DNA of 64,000 nt from Megamerina dolium (Eukaryota; Arthropoda; Insecta; Diptera; Megamerinidae): contig OY978526.1 in the NCBI GenBank assembly GCA_963854835.1, positions 14,339,277 through 14,403,276 on the forward strand. The letters are read 5' to 3'. The notes below the pieces were generated by a model. It was not told where the DNA came from. It made no database searches and saw nothing but the letters and a program-made list of their open reading frames with translations. Positions 10,999 through 24,393 of this stretch are shown here, one piece after another; the first letter of the stretch is position 1, and every line of letters starts with the position of its first letter. The position numbers and the translations under genes are program-made.

Positions 10999-13900
10999 AG
11001 CAAATAGTGTTGTTATTATCAAATGGTTCATTTAAAAGTAATTAAAATATAATTTTTTTTTGTCGGGTAATCTTTATCATAGAGAAGAACCATTGTTTGC
11101 ATTTATTTGATTAATGCAGTCTATCCCGAGAAATTTTCGATAACGCGTTTATATGGCAAAACACTTAGTTTTCCAATTCCTCAATAGTAGTCTTCTTATT
11201 CTTATAGACTTTGGAGTTTTCGCAGTTAGGAGGTGTTATATTAAATGACCTTGGCAGCCATCCGAAGCGTGAATTGGCCTGTCCGAATTGTTCCTTGTAG
11301 AACGCTGAATAATTTCTGGACATCAGGTGCCAGACTAAGTTTTTCCATAATAGAGTTCCGAATAATACTGAATAAACTCCCTAATGGAAAAAGTACCTTT
11401 AAATGAATCGTCCTACGTCAAATAAAACTCGTCTGAAGATGTCATTGGCAAAGAATCGCACTTTCATGAACATTCTTCTTCTGTGGTTGAAAGAAAATAT
11501 GGAGAAATATGGAGAAAAAGTTTTCGATATGCTCGTATCTATATATATTATGATAAAATATCCCAAAATACAAATCCAAAAAAAAAAAAAACGATTGCAT
11601 GAGATTACATATTACGAACTATATGTATGACTCTTGGAACATTTTTTTGCTTTGGTATTGAAATCCAACTTTCTTCCCTAAAAATTGTTTCTAAAGGAGA
11701 AAGTGATATTAAAGCTTGGACGTTCGGAACCAAATTTAATGGTCATAACCGAATTTTAAAAAGCTTTGAGAAGTTAATTTAAAATGAAAAGCGTTGAGCG
11801 ATTATCTGGTGATTAAAAATCAGTCACTTTGATAACAACAAATACGCCATATTTTCGTCATACTTAAACTAATATTAGCCTAGAATAGAAATATTAACAA
11901 AAAGTTCAACTTATTTCCATTGTGTAAAATTTGTTAATTAGGTTACAAAATTTTCTTCATATCTATTAAATCGTCATTAAATGAATTCAATATAATTGCA
12001 ATTGAAAGTTCCCGAATTCGAAGGTTTTAAATTGTAATGAAATGATGATAATAAAAATTAATTAACCATCTTCTAATTGACTAGATCCATTAAATCTATT
12101 AAATTTAAATTTTAAATTGATATATCAAAATACTTTCAGTAGTAAAAGAAAACAATTCTATTTAAAATTACAATCATGATAAAAAATTTCAAATTTCTCG
12201 GACAAAGTGTAATTCAATATGTATTTATTACAATTTTTTTACAATTGAAAATCAACCAAAGCAATTTACAAAAAAAAATATTTTTTAATATTGGAAAGTA
12301 ATAAATTATAAATTTAAGATAATAAAAAAAATTACAATTTTACAATAAAACTAATTAAAAAGCAATAAAAATTTGAAAAAGGGCATCAATGCATGCAACG
12401 CATCAAAATAATGCTCTCCTCTGTCAATTTATTTATCAATCTTTACTGAGGCTACACTACACATATATTAATTTATGCCACTGTTAAAGCATAAACGGAT
12501 AGATGAAGCTTCATATACATCGACAGTACATACAATCAACAATTGTTACATAATTATATATATTTATTATTATTTATTTTCTTCAACACAATTTATTGTA
12601 CATGGGATAGAAGAAGAAGTTTTATTTTTCTAACATTTATTTATTATTCGTTGGAAGCTTTTCGTATATAGTGTAATGTAAACAAAAACAAAAGAATGCA
12701 TACACATTACCCACATGCCCACACGCACATTATTCTCATCTAAATTTTTTTTTTTTTATGCATTTATATTATACTTTTGTGCGTATGTACATCTTGTATA
12801 TGCATTCTAATCTTAATAAATGTTCATTATTACATTTCATCATCTTCTTTATATTTTCGATATTGAACTCTGTATTTGTGTTTTTATATTCTTTTTGGTA
12901 ATAGTTTTGTTTACTGTTGAATGATTATAAACTCGCCCTTGTTGTTATTACATTGATATTATTGCTATATTTTATATTCTAAAAAATACTGTAGCGATTC
13001 TTTAAAAATTGTGTCAATTACGCTTTTGTGAGAATTGAATAATTTAAGTTATAGGAAATTTGGCGCGAAATTGGAAAACTTTAAATACGATTTTTTTTTG
13101 CTTTTATAATTATTGCGAAATTATATTTTTTTGAAATTAAATTTCAAGCATCAAACGATAAGTGCAAATATAAATTGCAATGAATAAACAATAAGTAGTG
13201 TCTCATTTATGTTTTTGAGCCACATTGTTCCGCATGATTCACAAATATTTAAATTGCATACATTAAAAACAGATTTCAAATTCCAGATATTATGCGTAAA
13301 TTAGATTAGATCTGCCACAATATTCACAATATTTTTCTGAACATTATTTAGAAATTAAAAATGTATCTATTCAGCAATGCGCTGCATGAAATTTTCAATA
13401 TATTTGATGATGTGAATAGCTCTATTAGGAATATAGAACAAATATTTTTTTAAACAAAAATCAACAAAACTCTCTTTGAGTTTTGAATAACCGATACATT
13501 TTTTGAACAATTCAAACAGTCATATATTGTAGTTCGACGTATACAGTAATATGTTCCATAAACGGATTTGTAGATTCGAAAATGTATGATACAAGTATAC
13601 ATACTATACCGCCTATTGTAGACATCATCGTAATATTTTATATTGTAACTACCTACCATATAATGTTGAGGCGGCCGTTTTATCTTTGATATTAATCATG
13701 CTTTTCTGTTATATACATTTTCCTTATGGTTGTTGCGGTTTTCATTATTGTAATTGTAGCTTCTACTACACACATATAGTTGCAGTCGTAAAGCGAAATG
13801 CACATATGGTGCTGATACTTTCATATACATATTGTAATTATATCAAATTCCAAGCGTTGCATTTCGATGTAAAACACATGAAAAGCCTCCACATGAAAGC

Positions 13901-14984
13901 ATCTACTGTTGTTTCTCTCCTTCAGAATAGCCTACATAGATTAATAAATAGCAAAATCGATACACTACAATTATTTGTCACATTAGAGGTTAGTAATGTA
14001 AGTTGTCTTTTGTTTTTTTTTTTTTTTGCATGATTAATATACATTTTATAAGATTATCGCAAATTAATAGGGTCAATCAATCAATTGCACTACTATTAAG
14101 CCTTACAATGACAATACAAGACGATGTGCACACATACATAAATATCTTTGTGTGGATTTATTATTGTAAGACTACATATTATTGTTGAGAATATATAAGT
14201 ATTAGGGTGGATGAAATTTATTTCATGTAGCAAAAAAAAAATATAATTTACGTACCATTCTATGTAAATTTGCCTTAGAAGACATAGGAGTAAAATCTAT
14301 TTTAAAGCAAATATTACTAGCCATAAAAATAAATTTAAAAAAAGAATATAAAAAAATATAAATATGTAATTATTACATAAAGACTGATGGTACTTAAAAG
14401 GAATTAAAATTTCTGCTAAGCCAAAATATTGGAAAATCTAATTAAATCTTGAAGACAAAAAGGTATATTCCTTGTGGCAATGCCATAGACGTAGTGCTGC
14501 CAAAAAGACCATTTCAGTTACTTAAATTTTTACATTTTAATACAAAATTCAATTTCTGTTTTCTCGAATTAGTTTCATTTGGTAAATTTATTTAAAACCA
14601 TTCATAGATTAATTTTTTGCACGCTTCGTTAATTTCTTTTTTTCGTCCGAACAATTTGACCCGACCTATTGTGTATACAGTTTATACGCATATAATGCGG
14701 ATACCAGATATTATACTAGAAATATGACAACGTACTCGTAGTTAGAATACAACGTATGTATTTATAATACAAATCATAGTGATTATAGTATACAGAATAA
14801 AAAAACTTATGATGTGATGCACTGTGCTGTGATGTGATGTAATGTGATGTGACGTTATGTAGATCATCATATAATACGATATGATATTACATAACTTTTG
14901 AAATGCGATTAATCGACAACATGAATTAATGTAGACGTAGACAAACAATTTTTACAAAAAAGATGATAATGATTTTTGTCACTT
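10999..14984. other. AT-rich spacer, nothing firm
   Basis: No convincing gene. A less AT-rich patch at about 11,100-11,400 has a short open frame on the minus strand that I could not assign; it may be an old transposon remnant. At about 14,810-14,853 there is a degenerate TGATG microsatellite. Confidence 0.45.
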
Positions 14985-15081
14985 TTTCGACATTATTGCA
15001 AAGATTTTGAAATCAAGTCGAAAATATTTATGTTATCGGATTATCGACATTATTTCAAAAGTATTTGCAATAATGTCGAAA
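14985..15081. repeat. Long inverted repeat (hairpin element)
   Basis: An 18 bp perfect inverted pair, TTTCGACATTATTGCAAA at 14,985-15,002 and its complement at 15,064-15,081, encloses about 60 bp. A second inner pair (TTTTGAAAT and ATTTCAAAA) extends the stem. The size and symmetry fit a foldback MITE or a transcribed hairpin. I see no coding capacity and no clear target duplication. Confidence 0.7.
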
Positions 15082-16136
15082 TGAAATTTTGTAAAAATTA
15101 TTTCAATATAAAAGTTCAACCTTTAACTCCTTTAGGGCCATTTTCACAGTAGCAAGTTAACTCATAGAATAGAGTTAACTCACAGTTTTCAGTGGCAAAA
15201 TACCGCGTGATGATATTATTTTTGAATTTTAAACAGAAAAATTATATTGCTTATAATTTAACGCTAAATATATATGAGGACAATATCATCGTCAATAAAT
15301 TGTTGACCCAATGTCGACTTCCTCTAGCTTGCCGATGCAGGACACTGTGCCCCTTATTATAAGTGGCTCTCGATTTTCGATCTTTAATAATTTTTATTAA
15401 TATCATGCACGTAAGTACCAAACAACAACTGAAAAGACTAGTTTCAATGATGGGCGAAAATCCAATTCACAATAGAGCTATTCTTCGTCGAATTAGCGTC
15501 ATAATACCAAATAAAAATTTCTTTCGATCAGCACTTTTGACCACGGTCGAAGATCTAATACAACTCATATTAAGGGCCAATATGTACGCCGCTGTCCGTA
15601 CCTCTTCCATGTATATAACCTGCTAATATCGTTCTCTCTCATTTTGCTGCTGTTTTACTTGCAATTTACATACCCTGACTAATGAAGTCAAACAACTAAG
15701 AGTGCCTATGTAATAAATTTCCATTAATAAATTCGAGAAGAAAAAAACATATAAATCGTTTGTTTTCTTAATACTTTTTCTTTATTTATATTAATATTTT
15801 ATTATATTATTGTTTTGTTTTACTTAAAATTTTTTATACATTTTTAAATATGTGTTTTTTTTAGTATTTTCCGGTTTTGTTTTTTATTCTTTATGATAAA
15901 TTCTTCTGCAAATATTTATGTAATATAGTATTATAATTATAAGAATAGAATAATAAGAATAATAGTATGATAATAACATATATGTATGTATGTGAAATAT
16001 AAATTGTACAAATAAAAGTTTACATATACATAAGTTTTCTCATTAAATTAAATGTCTTGTATACAAGGTATTAAGCAAGAAATATCTTATGGAGGAGTGA
16101 ATAGAAAATTATTGTAGATAAATAAAAAATAAAGTA

Positions 16137-16170
<34 letters not shown>

Positions 16171-16592
16171 GTAAAGCATTAACAACAATAAAAATAAACA
16201 CCAAATAAACGCACTAAACCAAAGTATATAATTTAATAATTAGAAGAAAACCAAAAAAACAAATCCTAAGATTCACATAAAGCATATGACACACAACATC
16301 ATTATTAATTCAAATCATGAATTAATACTGCAGAAACGTTGTAATGGTCCAAAAAAATCGAAAATGAAATAATCATTGAAATTTAAAAAATGTTTTTTGA
16401 TAACTTTTATCAACAAGCGCAACTTTTATATTTATATATAAACTACTACTTAACTTTAATACCCAAAACAAATAGGAAATATATTAAAATTATAAAATCC
16501 AAAAAGGTCATGTGTGTGTACTACATTCAAATACACACATATCTACATGCAACATAACATTCAATATTATTTGAAGGCATTCCTTTCAACAG

Positions 16593-16626
<34 letters not shown>

Positions 16627-17918
16627 TTCATCATTATCAGCAAAAATTTGCGTTTGAGCGCAATCATTCCAAATCAAATTTGCTATTACTAATTTCAAAT
16701 GTTAATCAAATGTTTGTCTCATCATTTATGATTATTTTATGAAGTATACTTTTAGGCGTTTCATTTTTAATCTTGAATTTATGCATATATAATTTTTTGC
16801 TTATAAATTCTGAGCTGCTTATTAATTTAATGCTGCTGTAATATTTGTTGTTGTTATTCGTGTTGCTGCGCTGCTATATACGAATTTAATGAAAGTTCTC
16901 TATAGAAAATATTGTTATTGTTATTACTTTTCTGCATTTATATAATTTATATGGTACTTCTTTCATTCTTTATTTTTTGTTTTTACATAAAATTAGATAT
17001 TGTTGTTGTTTTTCTACTATTTGTCTTTTGAAATTGAATTTAAAAGCTTTGTTGTGTATCATTTTTACATGCAATCCTTCACACAAACTATTCGACTGTT
17101 GATGATGTAAAATTAAATAGCATAACTACAATAAATATTCTATACATAATGATGCTTATACAAACATACATATGTACTATATGTATGCAAATTGATTATT
17201 TTTAAGCAATTGCTTATGGTTGTTGTTGTTGTTAATGTTGCATTAGCAATAATATATTGTATATATATATGTATATAATATGTAGATACTGTTTGTAGTT
17301 TGTATATTTATATGCATATACATATGAATATAGACTAAGTTTTAAATTTAAAGTGCGTTAATACAAAGAAGTATATGTATATAAATATATATATGTATAA
17401 AATATGATATCGTTTAAACGTGTTTAGTGATACATTTTACAAAAAAAATCGAAAATTAGATTCAAGCGCAGTGTAAATAATAATAAAAAAATAGTAAGCA
17501 GATTGTTTTTATTGTACAACACGTTAAAATTAGGACAATTTTAAAATTAAATTAGCAAGATTTCTATGATATAAAAAACATTATAGTTGTAGCAAAAACA
17601 TAGAATACATATGGAGGCTTTTCATACTCTCACTCTGCCTATCTCCTTGCCTTTCCATACTAAAAATATCACTTGTAGGATATACAATTAGTGTTGGTTG
17701 TTTGTTTGGTTTGTTGGTTTATCGGATGATTGGTTTGTTGCTTGCTGATTGGTTGTTGATTGGTATGATTATTGATCGGTTGATCGGTTGACTGGTATAT
17801 ATGAATATTTGCGAAATAATCCAAATCGGAAAAGTTCATCTAGTCGATATTTTTAAATACATATTTATACTTTGCACTTATGCTCTATATTGGTACAAAG
17901 TAACATATTTGTTTGTTG
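15082..17918. other. AT-rich spacer downstream of the large gene
   Basis: No gene recognised. A frame at 15,363-15,626 has ordinary amino-acid composition but no family I know. Simple repeats include (AAT)n at about 16,135-16,168 and (CAT)n at 16,592-16,626. A TTGGT/TTGAT-rich degenerate run lies at about 17,695-17,800. Part of this may be alternative 3' untranslated region of the minus-strand gene. Confidence 0.45.
16592..16626. repeat. (CAT)n microsatellite
   Basis: About eleven consecutive CAT triplets, then a diverged extension. Noncoding context. Confidence 0.9.
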
Positions 17919-17924
17919 TTTATT
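17919..17924 (-). promoter_or_regulatory. Candidate polyadenylation signal of the large gene
   Basis: A minus-strand AATAAA lies about 195 bases past the proposed stop codon at 18,119. Such hexamers are frequent in this AT-rich DNA, so position is the only support. Confidence 0.35.
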
Positions 17925-18118
17925 TATGTATGTATGTATGAATACTTTGAATATGTAAATGTTGTTTTGCTTTTTTTTTTGTGGAAGGGTTTGGAACTCT
18001 TCTCTCCCATTTGTTTATATTAAAAGACAAACAAAAAAGAAAAAACCAACCAAAAACTTGTCATTCAGTTCAAATTTCGTGGACGAAACACGCGCAGCAG
18101 TTCTCTCTGACGATAGCT

Positions 18119-18140
18119 TTATCGCACTTTTGTTATCGTT
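18119..18140 (-). CDS. Large tract-rich gene, proposed terminal coding exon
   Basis: Past a 158 bp interval there is an acceptor of the form TTTATAATTTCAG. Joining there in phase gives seven more codons and a TAA stop at 18,119-18,121, ending the protein ...SPRTITKVR. The alternative is to read through the donor at the end of the preceding exon, which meets TAA immediately after SPR. Both give nearly the same protein. The small interval is a normal intron length for flies. This exon is the least certain part of the model. Confidence 0.45.
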
Positions 18141-18298
18141 CTGAAATTATAAAAGAACGCATAAGTTTGTATATATGCAACAAAATCGAAATTTAATAAT
18201 GGCATGTCGCACTCGGAATAAAAACGAATAGAACAGTGTAAATTCCTTTATCTTCATTCATTCGTTTCTCTACCAAGTGCAACACTACCTCTACTTAC

Positions 18299-18688
18299 CT
18301 CGGCGACGCAACTCTTCTTTTTGGTGTATTCGGCGCTGTGACTGGCGTTCGACTGGTGGGCGTACGTGCACGGGCAACACCACCCGTACTTGCTGGTATA
18401 CCTGATGATGGTGTGGATGGCGACGTTATGGTCGCTTGGCTACTCGGCGTAGTCGATGCGATACTGTAACGTTTCGGTGGCACTATACGACTGGGCGATC
18501 GTGTTGTCTTACCATTCACCTCCTGCGTTGTAATCCTGGCAAGTTGTGGAGATACACAAGGTTTTTTAATGTTCTTTACAATCGTCGTTGTTGGGATGTC
18601 ATTTTTTCTACTTGTCATCGGTACGGTTGTTCTAGTTGTTGTTGTTGTTTTTGTTGTAACAGGCGTTTTTGGTGGTGTTTCAATTGTT
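18299..18688 (-). CDS. Large tract-rich gene, exon 5
   Basis: The exon is bounded by an acceptor (AAGTAG at 18,689) and a strong donor, GAG|GTAAGT, at 18,298. The phase continues the preceding exon: GGC AA plus A gives lysine, then TIETPPKTPVTT. It codes for a threonine/serine/proline-rich, basic C-terminal tail (about residues 1,767-1,896 of the predicted protein) with many SP and TP sites, for example KTPVTT, RSPSRIVPPKR and PNTPKRR. The composition resembles disordered tails of cytoskeleton-associated proteins and carries many potential proline-directed phosphorylation sites. That is inference from composition only. Confidence 0.7.
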
Positions 18689-18990
18689 CTACTTCATGCA
18701 AAAACCATCATCACCAAAACAAAATTAAAATAAAAATAGTGGAAAGAAAAAGAAAACGGGGGAGGGAAGCAACAGAAAAAATAAATAAAAATACAATGCA
18801 AGCAAAATAAAAAAGAGGAAGCAAAAATGAAATAGGAATGCACAGAAAAAAAAAGAAATAAAAAAAGTTCATAGAAAATTAATAAAAAGAAACCCAATAC
18901 AAACTACTGTAAAGTATTCCACCATAATAATGCACAATACACTACCAAGTACGAGTATAATACAATATCAACCAATACAAAATTACTTAC

Positions 18991-21729
18991 TTGCCGGCTG
19001 GATAGCTCACTGGACGTGGTATACGCGATTTCTGTGCTGCTGCCGATGTTGGCGTCGATCCACCACTCTTGGTGTGTTCCTCATTAGCGAGATCTTTCAA
19101 CATGCTCGAGTCTTTGCTCATCAGTTCCCATTGAATTTGTAATCGTTTAAAACGATTGTTTTCGATTTTTCGCTTCTCCTTCTCATCGAGATTGCTCATG
19201 GCAGCAGCTGCAGCAGCAGCCGCCTTCTTTCGTTCAGCTTGTGATGTCGCATGCAACTCCAACTGAGAACAACGGCGTCCACGCTGCCCACCCATGGCCA
19301 TGGAAATGTTGGGTGAATTTGGCGGAGTTGAAAATCGCTGCTGTCGCGTTTCCGGATGCACCAATGGCTGTTGTACGCCGCCAAACTGATTCTCCTGCTC
19401 CTCAACGTCATTGAATGACACCTTCTTTTGTTGACTCAGCACACGACTGACCTCCTTTTTGAGCGCAGCCGCATCATACTGCACCAGATGCTCGGAAGAC
19501 TCCAGAATGGAAGCTATTTCCGCATAATACTTAAGTTCTGAACGCGGCACAGACGAGAGGAAGTTCTCGGCACGCGCTCGCGCATCTATATCCTTTCGTG
19601 ATAGACGTCCCTTTCGTGGTTGTGATACTTCTGCATACACGTCCGCTGGCTCTTCTTCAAATACCTCATACAATTCTTCGGCCGAACTACCTGTATACGG
19701 GTACGGTGGTTCTTGCAGACTACGCCGCTTCTCTAATTTTGTGAGCTTTGTTTGTTTATCCTCAATCATAGAGTTGCGTTTGGTGCGCCCAGACTGTGAT
19801 GATGACTTACGCAGAATACCACGCGGCATGGGTTGTGGTGGTGTTCGACCGGAGGCCGGACTCATTTCAACACCGGAATCCATGCGTTGCTGCTCATACT
19901 GATACACGTACATTTGTTTGAGCGGATCTGTATTCTCCAATTCCGAATCGGTTAATAGGGTTGAGGAACCCCGGTAACCAGAACTCGGCTGATGACTAGA
20001 ACCTGAACTAGATGTACCCTCTTCGCCGGCAACGGCCACCTGTGCATCGCGCTGCTGCTGGAAGTAGTGCGCACAATCACAAAGATTTGGTCGATTCCGA
20101 CGTATTGGGGGCGTCATACAGAATAGTGGCCGCTGAGGTAGTTCACTATCCAAGTCTCGCAATATCTTAGTAACCTCAGGAATGTGTTTCAATCGTTTGC
20201 GATATTCTGTTGGCAACAGAGTGGCCAATGACTGCCAATCCATGACATGCTTATAATCCATTGTCTTTAGTATTTCATCCTCATTATCGCTCTGGCTGAA
20301 TCGCTTTTTTAACGATGAATTCGAACCGGAAGACGTTGAATTAGGCATTGCCATTTTATAGTTGAACGGTGAAAAGATTACATCCGGTGCGGAATTTGTC
20401 TTAACAAAGCCTAAATCGGGCAAAGCATAGTCCGGGTAGATAACATAGATTGGCGCCTGTCGTTCCTCACCCAAATTGTTGAGTTTTTCAAGGAATGAGG
20501 GTGGTACACAACGGAATCGATCGCTAAGGCTACTGCGAGTACTCAACGAACCACAGGATGTCTGCATCGAACGAGTAACCATGTCAGTGCTCGACGCCGC
20601 TGAAATGGGGCGCTTCTCCTCTGTATAATGTGTTTTGGTGTTACGTTCCAATGCATCAGCCGAAGCGGTATTACCAGAGGACATATAAACTTGTGTTACT
20701 TGCTCGGAATTGCTGCGACTAGCATCAGATGACTGTAGGCTACCCGATGACGAACCGTTATTGTTTTGGGCAGCCAAATGGCACACTTGGGGATTTCGCA
20801 ATGGTGCACTGCGGCGTCGGTGAGCTGGCGAATTGGTCGCCGTTAAAGAACCTGTTGAACTTGAGCTGCGTTCATCGTCATAAAAGACGGCGTCGTTGCG
20901 TGAGGAAAACCGCTTCCTAGCTGCAGAATGTTCTTCACTGCCATCCATTCCGTCAATGTCTTTCTTGTCACCACATATGTCCTCCTCCTCATCATGTCTG
21001 CTCAAAGCTGAACCCTTACCAGAATCGTTCATACTCTTCTTGCGCAAATGATGTTCTAATGATGAGCTACTGCTTGAGCATGCCGCATCGCTTGATGGCC
21101 AACAACCCGATGACACATCCATACAGGTGTGTGTACTCGCCTGATTATCATTGGAGCAGTTGTTGCTCTTCTGCTTAATGAACAGCTTGACTAGATTGAA
21201 AGCAGGTGGGTTAGAGTTACCCGAAGAAGCGGAACCCGAAATGTTTGAGTGCTTCTGCTGTTGCTGCTGCTGTGTTACAGATGCACATGAATTGTGAGTA
21301 TTGGCGGCTAAAGAATGCGAACTGGAACAGGAACAACGGTGCTTACTATGTCGCTGACTGGCATTATGTAATTGTTGTTCTTGCTGTTGCTGCTGCTGCT
21401 GTTGCTCTAATGATAAACGATCCGAAATGGAGACACTCGTGGAATTGCACGAAATTGGCATCTGACACATGGGAAGTAGATTTCGTGATTTACAAGAATC
21501 CACCGAATTCTGACTCACCGCCTGTGAGACGTTGAGTTGTTGATGTTGATGTTCTTGTTGCTGCTGCTGCTGCTGTTGGTGCTGGTCTTCCTCACAACAA
21601 GGCTTCCACGATTCATGAGGATCTTGGCACAAATTCGGCAGACTGCTACTCTTGCGTACCATACACTGTGGTAAATGATGAGTGATCAGTGTAATTGCAT
21701 CGCAGGTGTTGTTGTTGCCTGATGGATAC
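18991..21729 (-). CDS. Large tract-rich gene, exon 4 (main exon)
   Basis: The longest exon codes for about residues 854-1,766 of the predicted protein. It enters through an acceptor (ATGTTGCAG) and leaves through a GTAAGT donor at 18,990-18,985. The first third is serine/glutamine-rich with several polyglutamine runs. Distinct non-repetitive blocks follow: a PSFLEKLNNLGEERQ block with PIYVIYPDYALPDLGF, then NSAPDVIFSPFNYKM. After these come VMDWQSLATLLPTEYRKRLK and HIPEVTKILRDLDSELPQRP, then SGVEMSPASGRTPPQPMPRG and DIDARARAENFLSSVPRSEL. A lysine/alanine-rich, probably helical segment and SRIPRPVSYPAGK close it. The blocks look conserved because they are free of repeat bias. No catalytic motif, membrane segment or named domain is visible. 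Confidence 0.85.
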
Positions 21730-22403
21730 CTGCAACATTTTGGAGAAACCAAACGTATGGAGAGACTTTACACCAAAAGCTCCGTTTTAATTAATCACAG
21801 TATATTGGGAATTGTGTAAAATAAAAAATAAAATATTAAATAATAAAAGATGGATACCTATTTTGTATACTAAGCATCGGAAAAATGTACAAAGCGGAAG
21901 AAAAAAAAATTACTGACTCAACGAATGAAGCAAGAATTATATAAAAAATTCGGCATAAGGGGTATGAGCACGAGTAATTTATATTTTACAGCAAACAATC
22001 TAAAAACAGAAGCTTAGCCACAGTGAAAACAATTCGATCAATTCGATTCAATTTGCTATACTAATTTTGTGCGCATCAAACATCCGCACAATGGGTCTAA
22101 ATTGAACTCAATTGAATTGACCCCTCCAACGAACAACTGACTGCAAGCCAGTCGTTTAAATATGGAATGCTATCTGTATTTAGCGCTCTCGTTATCGTCA
22201 TGCAACGGAAATTATGGCAGATCCAAATATTAAGTAACTCGTTGCTTACGATGATGACACAAACGTCAATGACTGACTGAAATGCTGTACACTTATAATA
22301 CATAGCTCAAACAGAAGAGAAGCAAAAATAGATATATTAAAACAAACAATAAATGCAAGTATTGTGTATGTATGTGAGAGCGGAAAAGTGAAGGGATAAT
22401 TAC

Positions 22404-22572
22404 CTTTGCAATTGTGTGGTATTACTCTTTTGCAATTTATTGTTCTGTGTTGTGAAAACTTGATCCGAACGTGACATAGAAACATCCAAGGGTTTATGTT
22501 GGACAATATCCTCCAGATTGCTGTGCAAATTTATAAAATTATGTTTGTTCTTCATGGCAATTTCGTTCGGTT
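22404..22572 (-). CDS. Large tract-rich gene, exon 3
   Basis: A 169 bp exon recognised from phase continuity. The acceptor is TTGTATTAACACAG and the donor is AAAG|GTAATT. Joined to exon 2 it reads GEPNEIAMKNKHNF and continues without a stop through SNLEDIVQHKPLDVSMSR to NTTQLQR, then enters exon 4 in frame (RYPSGNNN). It codes for about residues 798-854. The full agreement of frame and splice sites on both sides is the evidence that the two long frames around it belong to one gene. Confidence 0.75.
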
Positions 22573-22650
22573 CTGTGTTAATACAAAAAAAAATCAGAGC
22601 GCGTTAGTGACGCATAGACATTGCAACAAATATATTATCGAATGACTCAC

Positions 22651-22907
22651 CATAGAAGCTCTCATCTGAATATAAGACACTGCCCTCAAAGGCAATTGTA
22701 TAATTGTCCTTGTTTGCTTTACATGTAAGTATGATATCACCATCATCCGGGTACGCATCCATATCTAGTGAGTCCACAGAAATATGTGACTCCTTCACTG
22801 GCGAGAACAGTAGCTCCGATTTGCATATGGAATTGTCAATATTGGATGTGATTGACGTCTGTGAATTGCCGTGCCCATGCTGATTGGTCAGTGGCATCAT
22901 ATGCAGC

Positions 22908-22942
<35 letters not shown>

Positions 22943-24393
22943 CTGCTGCTGTAGCAACAAAGACTGCTGCAACTTGTTACCACCCAAGCTCTTGCAATAT
23001 GATGGCAATTGTGAGAGCAATGAATGTATGTCTTCGGTGCGAAAACTCTCCATATCGCATTGAGCAAGATTGGCATCTAAATTCTTTGCAATGTCCTCAT
23101 AGTAGATTAGATCACCGATGCCATTATAGGAGGCCGACAGAGAGGAGAGTACACTGCGTTGCATACCGCCACACCCATCCCGATAGCCATAGTCCAGAAA
23201 CCACTGGTAATCGGAATTATCATGAGTAAAATCGTGCGAGGATGCAAGCGAACAATTTAAATTGTTGCTAGCATTAATATTATTGCCAATTGTACAGAAG
23301 CCATTATTACCAAGACCACCACCAATATTATTACTACTACCACCTATACCATTTGCTGTTGCTGTGTTTGATGTTGCTGTAAAACCTACCAAATGATGTT
23401 GCTGCTGTTGCTGCAACATGTTGCTATCGAGCGCCGCCAACATATTGCTGGTGCGCGATCCCGGTGTTGTCGCATTGCTATTGTAATCCGACTCGGGCGT
23501 TGCTGGTGCAGCCATTGTATTGTTCATACCTCCTCCTCCTCCTCCGCCGCCAATCAAAAAGTTATTATTACACCCACTGCCGATCAGCAAACTATCGTCG
23601 CAGAATACACTGCTGCAATTGCTCACCTCCTCATTCAATATGATGCTACGCAACGCGTTATTATATCGATCCAAATTGCTCAGTACTATTGCAACATTCT
23701 GTTTCAGGCTCTCCTCGCTCAGATCATCGTCTGTGGCATTGGCACTCAACAGCTGCTGTTGTTGCTGTTGCAAATGCTGTTGCTGCAACAGGAGATCATT
23801 CAAATGTTGCTGATACTGTGTCTGCGTTATCAACGGCAATTTATTATTGCGCAATTGTTGCTGCAATTGATGTTGCTGAGCCGTGTTGCCGGCAGGTGTA
23901 TTCGATAATGCAGAGTGCTGTTGCTGCTGATGATCACCGCCTCCTCCTCCGCCGTAGTAGGCGTATGCAAATGGTGAATTATTGGGACTATTCAATGGAT
24001 TCTTATAATGCAATGGAGAATGTGCAGCCGATGTGGGTGATGGGGATGATGTTTTTATCGGTGTTGTTGCTGGCTGCTTGTTTGTTAGGGATGCGTTATT
24101 GATAATAATGTTGTTGCTAATATTTGCAGAAGAATTTACGAAGGGAAGCGTTTGTTGATTGTTTTTGTTATTATGTGATTGATGATTAGATGTATGTGTT
24201 AGATTTTGATAATATGGATACTGATGATTTTTATTAATGTTAGATAGATGTTGTGGTGAATTTTGATGTTGATGATGTTGTTGTTGTGGATGAAAATGTC
24301 GTGGTGAATTTTGAAGCGGTTGTGAAAGATGCGATTTATTATTGATATCGTTGTTTGTTGAGAATTCTGTCATGCCACGTCGAGATTTGTATC
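22651..24393 (-). CDS. Large tract-rich gene, exon 2
   Basis: This codes for about residues 217-798. The acceptor is ATATTTGCAG at 24,394 and the donor is TATG|GTGAGT at 22,651. The first half is asparagine/histidine/glutamine-rich. A folded-looking region follows: SLKQNVAIVLSNLDRYNNAL with SIILNEEV, then DYQWFLDYGYRDGCGGMQ and GIGDLIYYEDIAKNLDANLA, then DIHSLLSQLPSYCKSL. Next are a run of about 15 glutamines near 22,905-22,965 and a block with DDGDIILTCKANKDNYTIAF and EGSVLYSDESFYG. The aromatic and acidic blocks stand out from the tracts and are the best search seeds. I do not recognise the family. If the gene were cut at exon 2, an apparent tail of about 13 residues would be read from intron sequence. 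Confidence 0.8.

Noticed and set aside
15363..15626. 87-codon frame with ordinary composition
   Set aside because: No recognisable family and no flanking gene signals; could be an old transposon piece but I cannot show it.
18436..18810. Plus-strand frame of 124 codons rich in cysteine and arginine
   Set aside because: It is the antisense of exon 5 and the adjoining intron; the minus strand has matching splice sites and phases.
22852..24102. Several plus-strand open frames of 97-171 codons opposite exon 2
   Set aside because: They are antisense readings of glutamine and asparagine tracts (giving leucine, alanine, valine or cysteine runs) and have no independent gene features.
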